Source: Lantana camara (taxonomy: Eukaryota; Streptophyta; Magnoliopsida; Lamiales; Verbenaceae). Taken from it: 64,000 bases of DNA. This document shows, piece by piece, positions 53,581-64,000 of the stretch (position 1 is its first letter; every line of letters begins with the position of its first letter). Below the pieces are notes generated by a model. That model saw only the letters and a program-made list of their open reading frames with translations, was not told where the DNA came from and ran no database searches. The translations under genes and the position numbers were made by a program. The DNA lies in NCBI GenBank assembly GCA_037501455.1, contig CM074860.1:22713001-22777000 (forward strand), read 5' to 3'.

Positions 53581-56500
53581 GAAAACGGTTGTCAGTTAAA
53601 GATGTTTGAAGGATCACTATTTCATAATCATATTATGAATATGATAGCTAATCTGAATGAGATTGAAAGCCTCTGTGCTTAAAGAGACAATCTTAACAGA
53701 TAGGATACGATCCTATACTCTCTGCCTAAGTCATTTGAACGTTCAAGATTATTTTAAATATTTTTTTAAAACCAATGAACGACCTCAATGTGGCAGAAAG
53801 GGTGATATAGACTAAGGGAAAAGTTCTCTTTAATCAGACATCAATATCCACGGGCTAGAAAGCCAGCAAGTGGAAGAAAGAAAAGGAAAAGTTCCCAATC
53901 GAAGGTTCAGAAATAGAAAGTCAAAATCCGACAATGGAAAAGTGTTTCTATTTCAGTGGTAACGGGTATTGGAAAAGGAAATTATCCAAAATACTTAGTC
54001 TGTCGGTTTGTTACGCCGTTTAGATAAGATATGAAGATATCTTACTCGTTGAAAATATGTTTAGTTGGAAATTCACCGGACTCCTGGTATGTGAATTTGA
54101 GATCAACTAATCATATTTGCAAGTTGTTGCGAAGATTCAAACCAACCAGAAAGGTTGAAAAACGGCTAACACATAACTACTGCTCGGGGATAATACAAGT
54201 GTAATTGTATTAGCAGTAAAGACTATAAAGTCGTATTTTGGCAAAAGGGTTTTAATATTATACGTGCCATATATACAGAAATTTAATTTCTGTAAGTTAT
54301 TTGATAACTAATAGTTTAATTGTTTGTTTTGAACAAAAGTTTACCACTAAGCAAAATAAAAGGTTTATTTGCTCTGGCACAATAAAAAATGGTCTTTTAT
54401 ACATCAATGAAAACCCTAATTCAAGTTTAACATTAAGAAGCTTGACCTACCATCTAAGAAGAAAAACTTCTTCGTGGCACCTATCTATTGGTCAATTGAA
54501 TCTGAATAGGATCCAAAGACTGATTGTTGAGTCCTATTGACTTGAAAATAGTATCAATCTGCGAATCCTATTTAGAAGGTTAAAATGACCAAGAAACCTT
54601 TTTGAGACAAAAGGTATTTAAGCCATGAAGTTGCTTGTGTCAGTTCATACGGATATGTGGTCCTATGATTATTCAAGCAAGAGGAAGTTTTGGATATTTC
54701 ATCATTCGTTTGAATGATTACTCTAGATACATATAATTTTATTTGATGAGACTTAAGTCTGTAATTGTTGAAGAGTTAAAAGAATATAAGACTGAAGTCA
54801 AAGAATCAAATTAGAAAACATATCAAGGCACTTCGATTAGGTCGAAGTAGTGATAAGTATCTAAGTTCAGAGTTAAACAGAATTTCTCAAATGAGATTGG
54901 ATCTCAAAGGTTATACTAAGAAAAACAAGAGGTGGTATATTTTGTAATTTGAGAAATCACAAAAGATGTTTGTGAATATTTCAAAGATAATTACATAGAT
55001 AACCGCAAAGGGTAGAAGCAAAGTAGTGTTAAAAGAAATAACAGTATTAGATACTGATTTCCATAAACCCCGTGATAACTGAAAATGTATTAGATACATG
55101 TGATGTACCAAATACAACATGTTATGTAGAGACGTGTACACGAGTGCATCATTATAGTGGGAGGATTGTCAGGACACCTGACAAGATACCTAAGATTAAC
55201 CCAAGTGGTTGAATCTAACGTATCTGATCCTATCACGTGTAATGAAGCTGTAAAAGATATAGACGCTGACCGTTTGGTCAATATCCATGGAATCTAAGTT
55301 AGAATATCTGTATTCTAACAAAGTCTTGAACTTGTAGAGGCGCCTGAAGGCATTAAACCCTATTAGATACAATTGGGTTCTACAAAACGATAAAAGGATA
55401 AATTGACGAAAAAGTAGAGACTTTAGAGCAAACTTATGGCAAGGGATTTTACCCAGAAAGAAGAAATCATTTATGAGGTCTTCTCGCCTATATAAATGCT
55501 TAAGTCCATTATCCTCTCCATTTTATCTCATTATCGATTATGAGATTAGATAAATGGATGTAAAGACTATGTTCTTGAACGGGCAATTTCAAGAAGAAGA
55601 GATACATGGTACAACCTGAAGGCTTCACAGTCAGAAATCAGGTGCATATAATGCAAGCTTGATAGATCGATTTATGGTCTTAAGCAAACGTCTAGATTAT
55701 GGAGCATCAGAATTATAAGGCAATTTAGATTCTTTGGATTTGTATAATTGCCTGATGAACCATGAAGTGTACAAATGACATCATGATAGCGTTGTAACAC
55801 TTTCACTTTGTACGTAATTAATATTCTGCTCATTGGGAATGATGCAAGAATTTTGTCAATGGTCAAGATTCGGATGTCAAATCATTTTGACAAGAAAAGA
55901 CCTATGTGAGACCAATGTTATTCCAAGGATCAGACTTTTGTTGTGATCATAGGAATAAGGAGATTGGTTTATCACAAGAAACATATATGGATAAGATGCT
56001 GGCAAGGTATAATATGACAAATTCCAAGGAAAGGTTCATTACCTTTTAAATGTGGAATTTATCTATCTCGAGATCAGTGTCCTAAGACAACTGAAGAGAT
56101 AGAAGACATGATTAGAGTTCCGCAGCGGAAGCTTTATGTATATCATATTATGTACAGGGCCAGATGTCTATTATATAAATAGGTCTAAGTCAGCAGATAT
56201 TAGTCAAACCCTAGAATTTGATACTGGGTAGTAGTAAAAGCATATATTGGAGTACTTGAGAAGGATTTGAGATTATATGCTTGTCTACCACAGTGGTGAG
56301 CTCATTTCAATAGAGTATAAAGATTCGGATTTACAATCTGATTTGTATTCTAGATGTTTGACATTAGAATACGTGTATACTCTAGGAAGAGCAACCGTTA
56401 ATTGGAGAATGTTAAGCAGACTTGTATTGCTTACACCGACATGGAAGTCAAATACATGGTAGCTTGAGAAGCAACCAATTAGATGTATTGGATTCATGAT

Positions 56501-56600
56501 TTCCTAGTTGTTGGCTCAGAGAAACGTCTAATAGATTCCTTCACTAAAGTATTGGAGCGAAAGAGTGCAAAACGAGTTTTGACACTCATGAGGAAGGAAT
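53580..56600 (+). pseudogene. Copia gag-pol remnant
   Basis: Short pieces appear in correct order across changing frames. Gag with ILSLPKSFE is at about 53715. A zinc knuckle at about 53945 has lost its cysteines (CFYFSGNGYWKRKL where a CX2CX4HX4C motif is expected). The GAG-pre-integrase region has WHLSIGQLNLNRIQ (54476-54520). An integrase start has VHTDMW near 54640. RT has MDVKTMFLNG (about 55555), MVQPEGF and ILLIGND (about 55830), then LSQETYMDKMLARYNM (about 55970). RNase H traces end near 56580. Stops and shifts occur every few dozen codons. It would encode a particle protein, protease, integrase, RT and RNase H if intact. The copia lineage is not resolved. Confidence 0.8.
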
Positions 56601-56634
56601 AAGACTTAGATGTGTAGCCAAATTGAATTTAGGG

Positions 56635-56646
56635 CAAGTGGGAGAT
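56635..56646 (+). other. Polypurine tract of the copia element
   Basis: CAAGTGGGAGAT abuts the 3' LTR start TGTTGGG and is typical for plant copia elements. Confidence 0.88.
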
Positions 56647-58859
56647 TGTTGGGAATAGTGCCCTGAAAATTCAATTTGTTGAATTAATTAAACTGAATTT
56701 ACACAAGTTATGAGTATTTCACATATTAATAATTAATAACGTGTGATGGTATTCTTATATGAAATGTGTTTCATAGGAAAAGACTTTGAATACCGAAATC
56801 ACGTGTTATTAAAGTTCTAGTCGGTAAGATAAGAATATGTTTTATCAAGACTATAACGTGGTTATATAAGATGATTAGTCTTTCGTCATAGGGAATGGTG
56901 ATTCCAATTATAACACGTTGATGATTTTCAATAGGATTGGAAACATCGAACTGGACCACTGAGATTATTTATTTTATACTGCTATCTAAAATGAATAAAA
57001 TCTCAGGAAGCATTGTACTCTTAATCCTGATAATATTTCGGCTTTAGGCATGTAGTGTTAGTCACTGTAACATACTCGAAGTGAGGTCTCGGTAACGGGT
57101 GGCCAAAATACTTTGTATGATTCGGTGACAGCATGAAATGTGCTAAAGAGTTATATTGATCGAGGAATCTGTGGCCTTGCTGGAAGGTAAGAGATATCCT
57201 TGAAATAGATTTGCAAAAGTTTGAATTAAGACTTTGGCCAAAGCACTTCGCGTGATAACGTCACCGAAGTTGTATGTTGAATGTGTTTCACATACAGAGA
57301 ATTTGAACTTAAGGCGAATCAATAAATTTCAAATTAGAGATGAAAAATAAATGATAGTAGTTGCAATTTATTTTTCATGGATATCTACACGAAGGAGTAA
57401 AATGCGAAATTATTCTAGATCGAGAAATTCGTGAATAATTTAATTAATTTTAGAGTGCAACAATATTTATTTAGTGGAATTAAATATTGTTAAATGGTAA
57501 TTAATTATTATCATGAGATGATAATATATTAATCCGTTTGGAGCTAAAATTAATTAGTCCTACAGGTCCCCCTGCAAGCCCCAAATTGAAAACCCAAAGA
57601 GAAAATATTAAAAGGAGAAAGAGAAATGAATTTTCAAAGTGTTTAGAAATGAATTTTCAAAAGCCAAGTGATTTATTTTAAGAAAATAAATCAAGTTCCA
57701 AAGAGTTGGAAATGCCCGGAATTTTATTTTGGAGAAAATAAAATTTTCATCGAAAAAAAAAAAAAATCTGGTGATGACGTGGCAGCTGACGTGGCAGTCC
57801 ACGTGGCATGCCACGTCAGCAGATGGGTCCCAGGTGGCGCTGACTCAGCGCCGCGTGTCATGCCGTGTGGACGGTCCAGATCGAGACACGTCGGCGTGAG
57901 TGAATGATCTGGATCAAGCCCCAAGAGTTGGTCAACGGGTCAGTCAACGGGTTCGTGAATCGGGTTAACGGGTCGGTTACTGGATAGGGTCGGACCAGAC
58001 CCGGACACGTGGCCGAATGAGAATCGGCCACGTCATCCCAAACCCTAGGCCGCGAGTGATCACACGCGCCGCCTTGTGGCCGCGCGTGCGGGCGCGTGGA
58101 GCGTCAGAATGGGAAGCGGCCGGTGGCGTTGGACTCGTGGTGGAGAGACCTTCAACGTGGTATCCTTGGTTTTCGTGTCCAAGTTGTACACGCAAGTGGG
58201 GTTGTAAAATTACCATTTTGCCCTTGCTTTTGAATCCAAAATGACCGAAATGCCCTCGGTTTTTCCCCTATAAATAGGGGCCTTGGGTCCTCATTTCTCA
58301 TTCAACATTTTTGGGATGGTTTTGGCCAAGTTTTGGCTTTGAGACCAAGTCCCATTTTTCTCCTAGTTAATTCCGATTTATTTCGGAATTAATTTTAATT
58401 AGGTGTTTGTATAAAACACCTAATTTCGGGAGAATAAACCCTGAAAAGGTTTCCTAGTTTAAATTTTATTTTCTCTAAGTATTTAGAGAAATACTTTCGG
58501 AGCCCACGCTCCGAGGGTGTCCCTGGGGATATTGCAGGGAAGCTCTGCCGGTCTCACGAGTGGGATAGGAGCTGGAAAAATGCAGTTAGATAGCCATGTT
58601 TGCAGTACGGTAATATTTTACAGTTGTTTTATTTTAAGCATGATAAATTATGTGCTCTTAAGTGTTAATAGTATGTTAGATATTTATCTGCTTAAGTGAT
58701 TTAAAATTTATTATCAATTGCAAGTATATACTTGAGTAGATCCGGCTAAGTCTTCCGCTTTGTATTAAAATGTTTTAGAAATATTTTAATACTTGTATTA
58801 TAATAAAAATTTTAAAATGTGGTCCCGGACTGCTACTGTTCTGGGCCCGCATCCCATCA
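56647..58859 (+). repeat. 3' LTR of the copia element, 2213 bp
   Basis: It mirrors 49875-52099 and is followed by TSD CATAT and the rest of LTR G. Confidence 0.93.
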
Positions 58860-61800
58860 CATATATATGATCAAACTCCATAGTTCTCAAGATTTATGCA
58901 TGAAATCAAGTCTAAAGTTTATAATCGTGCTTCTAACATCATATAAACAAGTTATCTCATACAAATCCTAACCCTAGCTTCAAGAATTATTATCATGAAA
59001 TCCTACATATTACCTTGAATGAAGTTAGGAGGATGAAGATGCTTCAAGGTTCATAATTCTTCCAAAATATTAGCTTGGAATGGATGAATTCTTCTTCTCC
59101 CTCTTTGGATGTTTGATCGTGGAAAAATGGGAGCAAATATGGTGTGTTTGTATGATATAAAATGATGAATGAAATGGAGATTACATGATTCTTCTACATA
59201 TATGGATGATCAAGCACAATTTGCAATTAAGTCCCTCAAATGTATAAGTTATGCAATTAAGTTCTATTCCTACAATCTTATTCACTTTGGTCCAAGAATT
59301 ATTTCATGCAATTTGGTCTACTAATTTAAAGTAATGATCAATTAAGGACATATAAATAATTAAGGCATGTTCGGGAATTAATTCGCGTAACAATTAAATT
59401 CAATTTATAAAATAATGCTCAAATTGATACATATTTCACGTAATCACATTGAAATATAATTTATACAATTGTCATGAGTTATAGGAATTTAATAAACAAA
59501 AGAATTAAAATAATCATAACTCTTGGAAAATTCACACATGTTATGCGTACCTGGAAAGCCGAAAATTGGGGCGTTACATTCATCGATCGAGTTATGATAG
59601 GTTAGGTTTCCCACGTGTTTTCATTGATCGTATAATGACCTATGTTTCCTCTGTTTCTTATTCTTTCTTACTGGATGGCTGCGAACTCGGTTCTTTGGCC
59701 CCGGAGAGAGGCATTCGCCAAGGTAAACCTCTCTCCCGTTATCTCTTTCTCTTCTGTCCAAAAGTATTTTCCCTTCTTATTGAGGAACAGGAGAATTTGG
59801 GCAGTTTAGTGGGTGTAGCTGTCTGTCGCGAAGCTCTGAGGGTGTCCACCTCCTCTTTGCGGATGATACCCTAGTCTGTAGCAAAGCTTCTAGGGAGTCG
59901 ATGGCTGCTATCAATTCAGTTCTTGAGAGATATGGACGGGTGTCAGGCCAGGAGATGAATGGGGCTAAATCTTCTATTATCTTTAGCCCCAATATCTCTG
60001 ATAGTGATGGATCAAATTTAGCCAGTGTTCTTGGTGTTAGGAAAGTGGATAAATTGGATGAGTACTTGGGCCTCCCCTCCTCAATAAGGCGGTTCAGAAG
60101 GGCGGTGTTCTTGAGCATATTGGATAAAGCGAAAAAATAGATTTAAGGGTTCTCGGAGAAATTTCTGTCGAAGGCGGGGAAAAAGGTGCTCATTAAAGCG
60201 GTGTTACAAGCAATCCCTTCATATTCCTTAAACTGCTTTTTATTGCCGGATTGTTTGATTAGTGAGATCGATTCAGCCATCTCAAAATTTTAGTGGAATG
60301 ATAGGGATAAAAACCGTACACATTGGCTTGCTTGGAATAGAATATGCGTTAGTAAGGGTGGGTAAAGGAGGAATGGGCTTTCGAGCCATCAAGTTGTTTA
60401 ATCTTGCGATGCTTTCTAAGCAACTGTGGCGCCTTGTTCGGAACCCGGAGAGATTGATTAGCAGGATTATAAAGGCGAGATATTTCTCATATTCTGAGCC
60501 GTGGGATGCTGACCTCAGTCGCTCGCCTTCCTTTACCTGACGTAGTCTCCATGCTGCTAGGTATCTATTGGCGGCTGGGACGCATTGGAGAATAGGGAAC
60601 GACTCGTCGGTTCATGCATGGAGGGACCGCTGGCTCCCAAGGTCACCGGAATTCATGCCAAAATTTAGAAGTGATGCTAGAATTAAACCGGAGTGGGTGG
60701 AGGAGTTGATGAAACCAAACTTGATCGAATGGGATGAAGAGCTTATTCTCAATTCCTTCCACGAAGAAGACACTAGGACCATACTCAACATTCCGTTGGG
60801 GGACTCTCCTCACCCGGACTCTTTGGTTTGGCACTTCAACAAGAACGGGGCTTTCTCGTTTCGCATCGCCTATCATTTAGCGGTACAATTGGCTGAGAGA
60901 GATTCTCCGTCGACTGCTCAGGGGGACTCAAATGACGTTTGGAGAAAAATTTGGAAGATTGATGGTGCGCCGAAAATCGAACTTTCCTTTGGAGATGTGG
61001 GCACAATATTCTGCCCACCGGAGAGATTCTGCTTAGGAGGCACATCAGTGAGGATTCGGCTGTATTAACTATGGCTGTCAGGTGGAGACGATGGTTTATG
61101 CCTTGCTTGATTGCCCGTTCTAGCGCCAAGTTTGGGCGCTCACGCCTATTCCAAACTCGGTGGTACATTGGTTGACTGAGGATTTCCGGGATGATCTGTC
61201 CCGGGCGGCGACTGAACTGCCAGCAGAGAGTTGTCCCCATTTGGCTATGGTCTTATGGAGTATTTGGAGAGCTAGAAACACACGCAGGGCGGAAGGCACT
61301 ACTCAGATGCCTTTGGAAGTGGCGAATGCTGCTACACTGTTTGTCGCGCTTCTTCCAGCACTTGAAGATGGTGTTGCCGGCTTTGCAACCCCTCCGGCGA
61401 TAGAGAAGTGGTCAGGCCCAGAAGTTGGATGGGTGAAAATTAATTGTGATGGTTTTGTTTTCACTGTTGCGGGAGCCATTGGGATAGGAGTTATCGAGGA
61501 ACTTAGAGGGCACCTGTATCAGTTGGGAGACCGACCGGAGAAGGAATTGTACAAACCCCTATGAGGCTGAAGCTTTAGTAGCACTCTCTGCTGCGAAGAT
61601 GGGTAGGGACTTCGGTTGGCGCAAGATCATTATCGAAGGAGACAATGCCAATGTGCTTAATCAGATTCAAAATTGTGGCGAGGACCACTTGATCATTGGT
61701 AATATTGTGGAGGACACCCGCGCTATTTGTGCTTGCTTTGATGATGTTCGGTTCTCTATAGTTCGGCGTGGTGCCAATAAAGTAACCCACAAGCTAGCTA

Positions 61801-61906
61801 GAAACGCGGATTCGATCTGCATTGGTTCTTTTGATTTCCCTAGTTATGTTTCTGATTTACTTGTTTCGGACTTGATGTAATGCACCCGTCGGGATGCTTG
61901 GTGGGA

Positions 61907-61916
61907 AAAAAAAAAT
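61907..61916 (+). terminator. LINE poly(A) tail
   Basis: Ten A residues come right before the target duplication TCCAAACTTCCAA, 30 bp after the ORF2 stop. Confidence 0.75.
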
Positions 61917-62106
61917 CCAAACTTCCAAAGAAAATGCGGATTTCCTTTTCTTTTGAGACAAAAAAAAAATCCTAAACCAGCATATATCTTTTAAAGTGAT
62001 CATTATATTACTGGGAGAAACGTTAATTAAACGGACAATTAATCAAAGATCCCCATTATACCATAACATTTATCCTAAACCCTCTAATTGTTTTTTTATA
62101 TGTTTT

Positions 62107-62942
62107 AAGGACCAATTATTCATCAAACATTTCCTAAACCCCCTATTTCGCGTAAAAAGACTAAAATGCCCTTAAAAAAATATGAAAAATTACCCCATTA
62201 CCCTTTTTTTTTTCTTCCCTTTTTTCTTTTTCTTTTTCCTTTTCTTTTTCCTTTCTTCTTCCTTTTTTCCGTTGAAGACGCAGCCGCACAGCGGGCGGCG
62301 GAGCCGCAGTCTCCAGCCATTTTCCGGAGACGGAACCTACGTGTTTTAACTCATTTCGACGATGCGACTTCATTGGTACCAACCACGTCTATTGAAAATG
62401 GCCGGAGAAGGCGCCGGGAGGCCCGCCGGAAACCTACAAATTTCAATAGAAAATGGGTTTTCCGTCCGCCGATTTTTTCCGACAAAAATGGTATGGATCT
62501 TGAAGTTCTCGACATGATAAACATATTGCACGGAACGAATTCGATTTTCGTTAAGCGGTTTGTAAGTTATGGTCATTTCTTTTTTAGATCTAAAATTTTT
62601 AGATTTGAAATTTGGGACAAATGAATTCGAATTTTGAAAAACTAACCGAAGATATGGAACGAGGACGAGAAGTACGTACCCGGTGAATTTTTTGGGAATT
62701 TTTGGACCACCTCCGACGGCGGCCTGACGGTGGTGGCGGCGGAGCTCCGGCGAATGTCTTGATGAAGAAGATGATGGTGTGGAAGAAGTGAAAATAGAGT
62801 GGAAAAAGTTAAAAAATGGGGGTAAAGTAGACTTTTTAGGTGATTGGGGGTTTTAGAAAAAATGTTTTGTGTATTGGAGATTATAAATGTATAAAAATTG
62901 AATTGGGGGGTTTTGAATAAGTATTAGGAATATTTGGTCCTT
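62107..62942. mobile_element. Possible inverted-repeat element
   Basis: AAGGACCAATTATTC at 62107 and the inverse of 62928-62942 (AAGGACCAAATATTC) open arms that stay loosely complementary for about 100-170 bp (CTAAACCCCC / CAAAACCCCCC; TAAAAAGACTAAAATGCCC / TAAAAAGTCTACTTTACCC). Inside are a pyrimidine tract (about 62200-62270) and GC-rich sequence. The exact ends and target duplication are not resolved, and a 152-codon frame at 62166 reflects only the pyrimidine run. Confidence 0.35.
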
Positions 62943-64000
62943 ATAAAAAATTACCCCTTAATTAAATTATAAACTTTGATGAGGGCCTAACTTTTTTTTT
63001 TCTTTTTTTTTTTTTTGACTAAAGGGGCCTAACTTTTCTCTAACATCTCATTTTGGTCCCTAATTTTATATATATAGCTCTCGATACCCCTCCAACCAAA
63101 AATCCCAAGTTTGACATTATTATCCAAATTCAACTTTCTTACTTTTTTCTCAAAAAAAAATTATTATAAGTTCTCCAATTATACTCAATAAATCTTGAAC
63201 CTTAGCTCTATTTGTCCATATATCTTGAGTTTTTAATCGATTTGTTCATATATATAGATATTTATCATTCCATTGTTTATCTCCCGATTACAAACTCAAC
63301 TCGTAAAAAGTTCTCTACTTTCATATATATCCAATCAACTACTTTAATTTTTCGCCCCTAGTTTGGCTTGCACTCAAAGAATGGAGCTTCTATTAGTCTT
63401 GACTTCAATTCCAATTAATTTATGAATTGATTGCAAGAATTTTCCTTTATTATGTATACAAGAAAAAACATAAAATATAAGATGGTTGATAGAGTCAACG
63501 TCAGCAATATCTGCGATTCCATTAATAATGTCAAAGAGACATATGAAAGTTCCAAGGTTGTGCGATTTGGGCGATAAATCAAATCACTTACGCAGTTGGT
63601 GGCAGCCATTGAATGTCTCCATTACTTTCCGTGTTTTACACTTCTTTAACTTAGGTTGACTTTGACTCGTCTTCAATTCCTTGAAATTCCTGACTTGTAA
63701 TTATATGTGCAGCCCATCATGCTGCTTATTTGTGCACCATTGGAACATATATAATGTTTTAAAAAATTGTTATTGTAATATCGTTACTGTGGGGGTGATG
63801 TATCCAAAGTTTTATTTTGTCATGAGATCATCAAATATACCCTAAAAGATAAATTAAAAATATGTATGACATAATTGAATATGTTTTTTTATTTGAAATT
63901 ATTATATATTATGGGTTTGTACCTAAACTCGTTTAATGTCAACAAATATCTTAAATTAATATTTTATGTACATCAACGTACCGAAATATACATATCAAGT
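62943..64000. other. AT-rich flank, nothing recognised
   Basis: It contains T-runs (62992-63018). A 64-codon minus-strand frame at 63415-63609 has no domain. No RNA gene is visible. Confidence 0.5.

Larger units (their letters stand above)
49875..58859 (+). mobile_element. Ty1/copia element, young LTRs with dead interior
   Basis: The LTRs (49875-52099 and 56647-58859) start TGTTGGGAATAG and end CCCATCA. TSD CATAT is perfect (49870-49874 and 58860-58864). A PBS for initiator tRNA-Met and a PPT sit in the right places. By eye the LTRs differ by about ten substitutions plus two or three indels in 2.2 kb, yet the interior has no coding frame above 80 codons. Confidence 0.93.
48378..59578 (-). 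mobile_element. Solo LTR G, Tekay-like (2.2 kb), carrying the copia insertion
   Basis: The LTR parts are 48378-49874 and 58860-59578. It begins TATAGCACCCC, where the terminal TG has become TA, and ends ATTGGGGCGTTACA. TSD TTCAT is perfect (48373-48377 and 59579-59583) within LINE RT. No interior remains. Confidence 0.9.
46584..61880 (+). pseudogene. LINE ORF2 (endonuclease, RT, zinc region, RNase H), interrupted and decayed
   Basis: ORF2 starts at 46584 with MSCLSWNCQG, a typical plant L1 opening. The endonuclease domain follows after a one-base shift near 46615 (SVIFLSETRC, VTGDFNKI, LDR, SDHIPI) to about 47270. A TAA at 47615 replaces a glutamine-like codon before VHWLREGDRNTKFFH. RT runs from 47624 with PMKSPGLDGLPP and SKAYDRVEW. 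It is cut at 48377 by LTR G and resumes at 59584 with GIRQGK, LLFADDTLV (about 59850) and YLGLPS. A zinc region lies at about 60950-61150, then RNase H at about 61430-61880 (KINCDG, EGDNANV, RRGANKV). At least eight stops or shifts are present. Intact, it would nick target DNA and copy the LINE RNA. Confidence 0.85.
36707..61916 (+). mobile_element. Plant L1-type LINE, full-length type, split by nested LTR insertions
   Basis: The LINE pieces are 36707 to about 37000 (5' part), 41891-43226, 46304-48377 and 59584-61916, in all about 6 kb. They carry ORF1 (DUF4283 and zinc knuckle) and ORF2 (endonuclease, RT, zinc region, RNase H). It ends in A10 (61907-61916). A target duplication, ATCCAAACTTCCAA, stands at 36693-36706 and 61916-61929. 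Stops and shifts make all frames non-functional. The joints at LTRs F and G are exact after removing one TSD copy. Confidence 0.82.

Noticed and set aside
62166..62624. 152-codon frame
   Set aside because: The start is a pyrimidine tract read as phenylalanine/leucine; the remainder has no domain.
63415..63609. Possible small gene on the minus strand
   Set aside because: Hydrophobic composition only; no domain, splice pattern or neighbour supports it.

Overview
This is repeat-dense nuclear DNA of a seed plant, most likely a eudicot. The evidence is the mix of transposable elements: chromodomain Ty3/gypsy (Tekay-like) elements with 2.2-3.8 kb LTRs, a Tat-clade Ty3/gypsy element with an antisense accessory gene, Ty1/copia, a plant L1-type LINE, hAT-like and Mutator-like non-autonomous DNA elements, and a Helitron remnant. 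I found no host gene that I can name, and no rRNA or tRNA gene. Nearly every long reading frame belongs to a transposable element.

Layout. 1-7481: Tekay-like chromovirus (minus) with a deleted interior, inserted in the LTR of a related element (7482-9372). 9373-14100: copia-type 3' end, a hAT-like MITE (11254-11403, perfect 8-bp TSD), a Mutator-like long-TIR element (11828-12951, 9-bp TSD), and a 5'-truncated LINE tail (13646-13901). 14101-26179: a very young Tat element (minus) with an intact 2059-aa gag-pol frame and a spliced antisense gene (15557-17864, plus). Its 3' end is abnormal: the left 810-bp LTR has an ACCTT TSD on both sides like a solo LTR, and a 595-bp copy of the downstream host flank lies inside the locus. 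26180-30161: host flank, Helitron fragment and LINE RT fragment. 30162-34200: second Tekay-like 5' LTR (plus) with PBS and a stub of interior. 34200-36706: small repeats and two MITEs.

36707-61916 is one full-length-type L1 LINE (plus), bounded by a ~14-bp TSD and a poly(A) tail and split by nested LTR insertions. LTR D ends at 41890 and itself holds solo LTR E (37150-39737). Solo LTR F is 43227-46298 (TSD CTCCC). Solo LTR G is 48378-59578 (TSD TTCAT) and contains a whole copia element (49875-58859, TSD CATAT). The LINE is therefore oldest, LTRs D, F and G are younger, and E and the copia are younger than their hosts. 61917-64000 is AT-rich flank with one possible inverted-repeat element.

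The most unusual patterns are: (1) every Tekay-like LTR here carries a cluster of short GC-rich palindromes at a similar place, but the palindrome sequence differs between LTRs; (2) the duplicated-flank rearrangement of the Tat locus; (3) a six-copy tandem array in the Tat 3' region whose units each fold into a stem with a compensatory base change; (4) two element families whose LTRs are nearly identical although their coding interiors are dead, which suggests mobilisation in trans.
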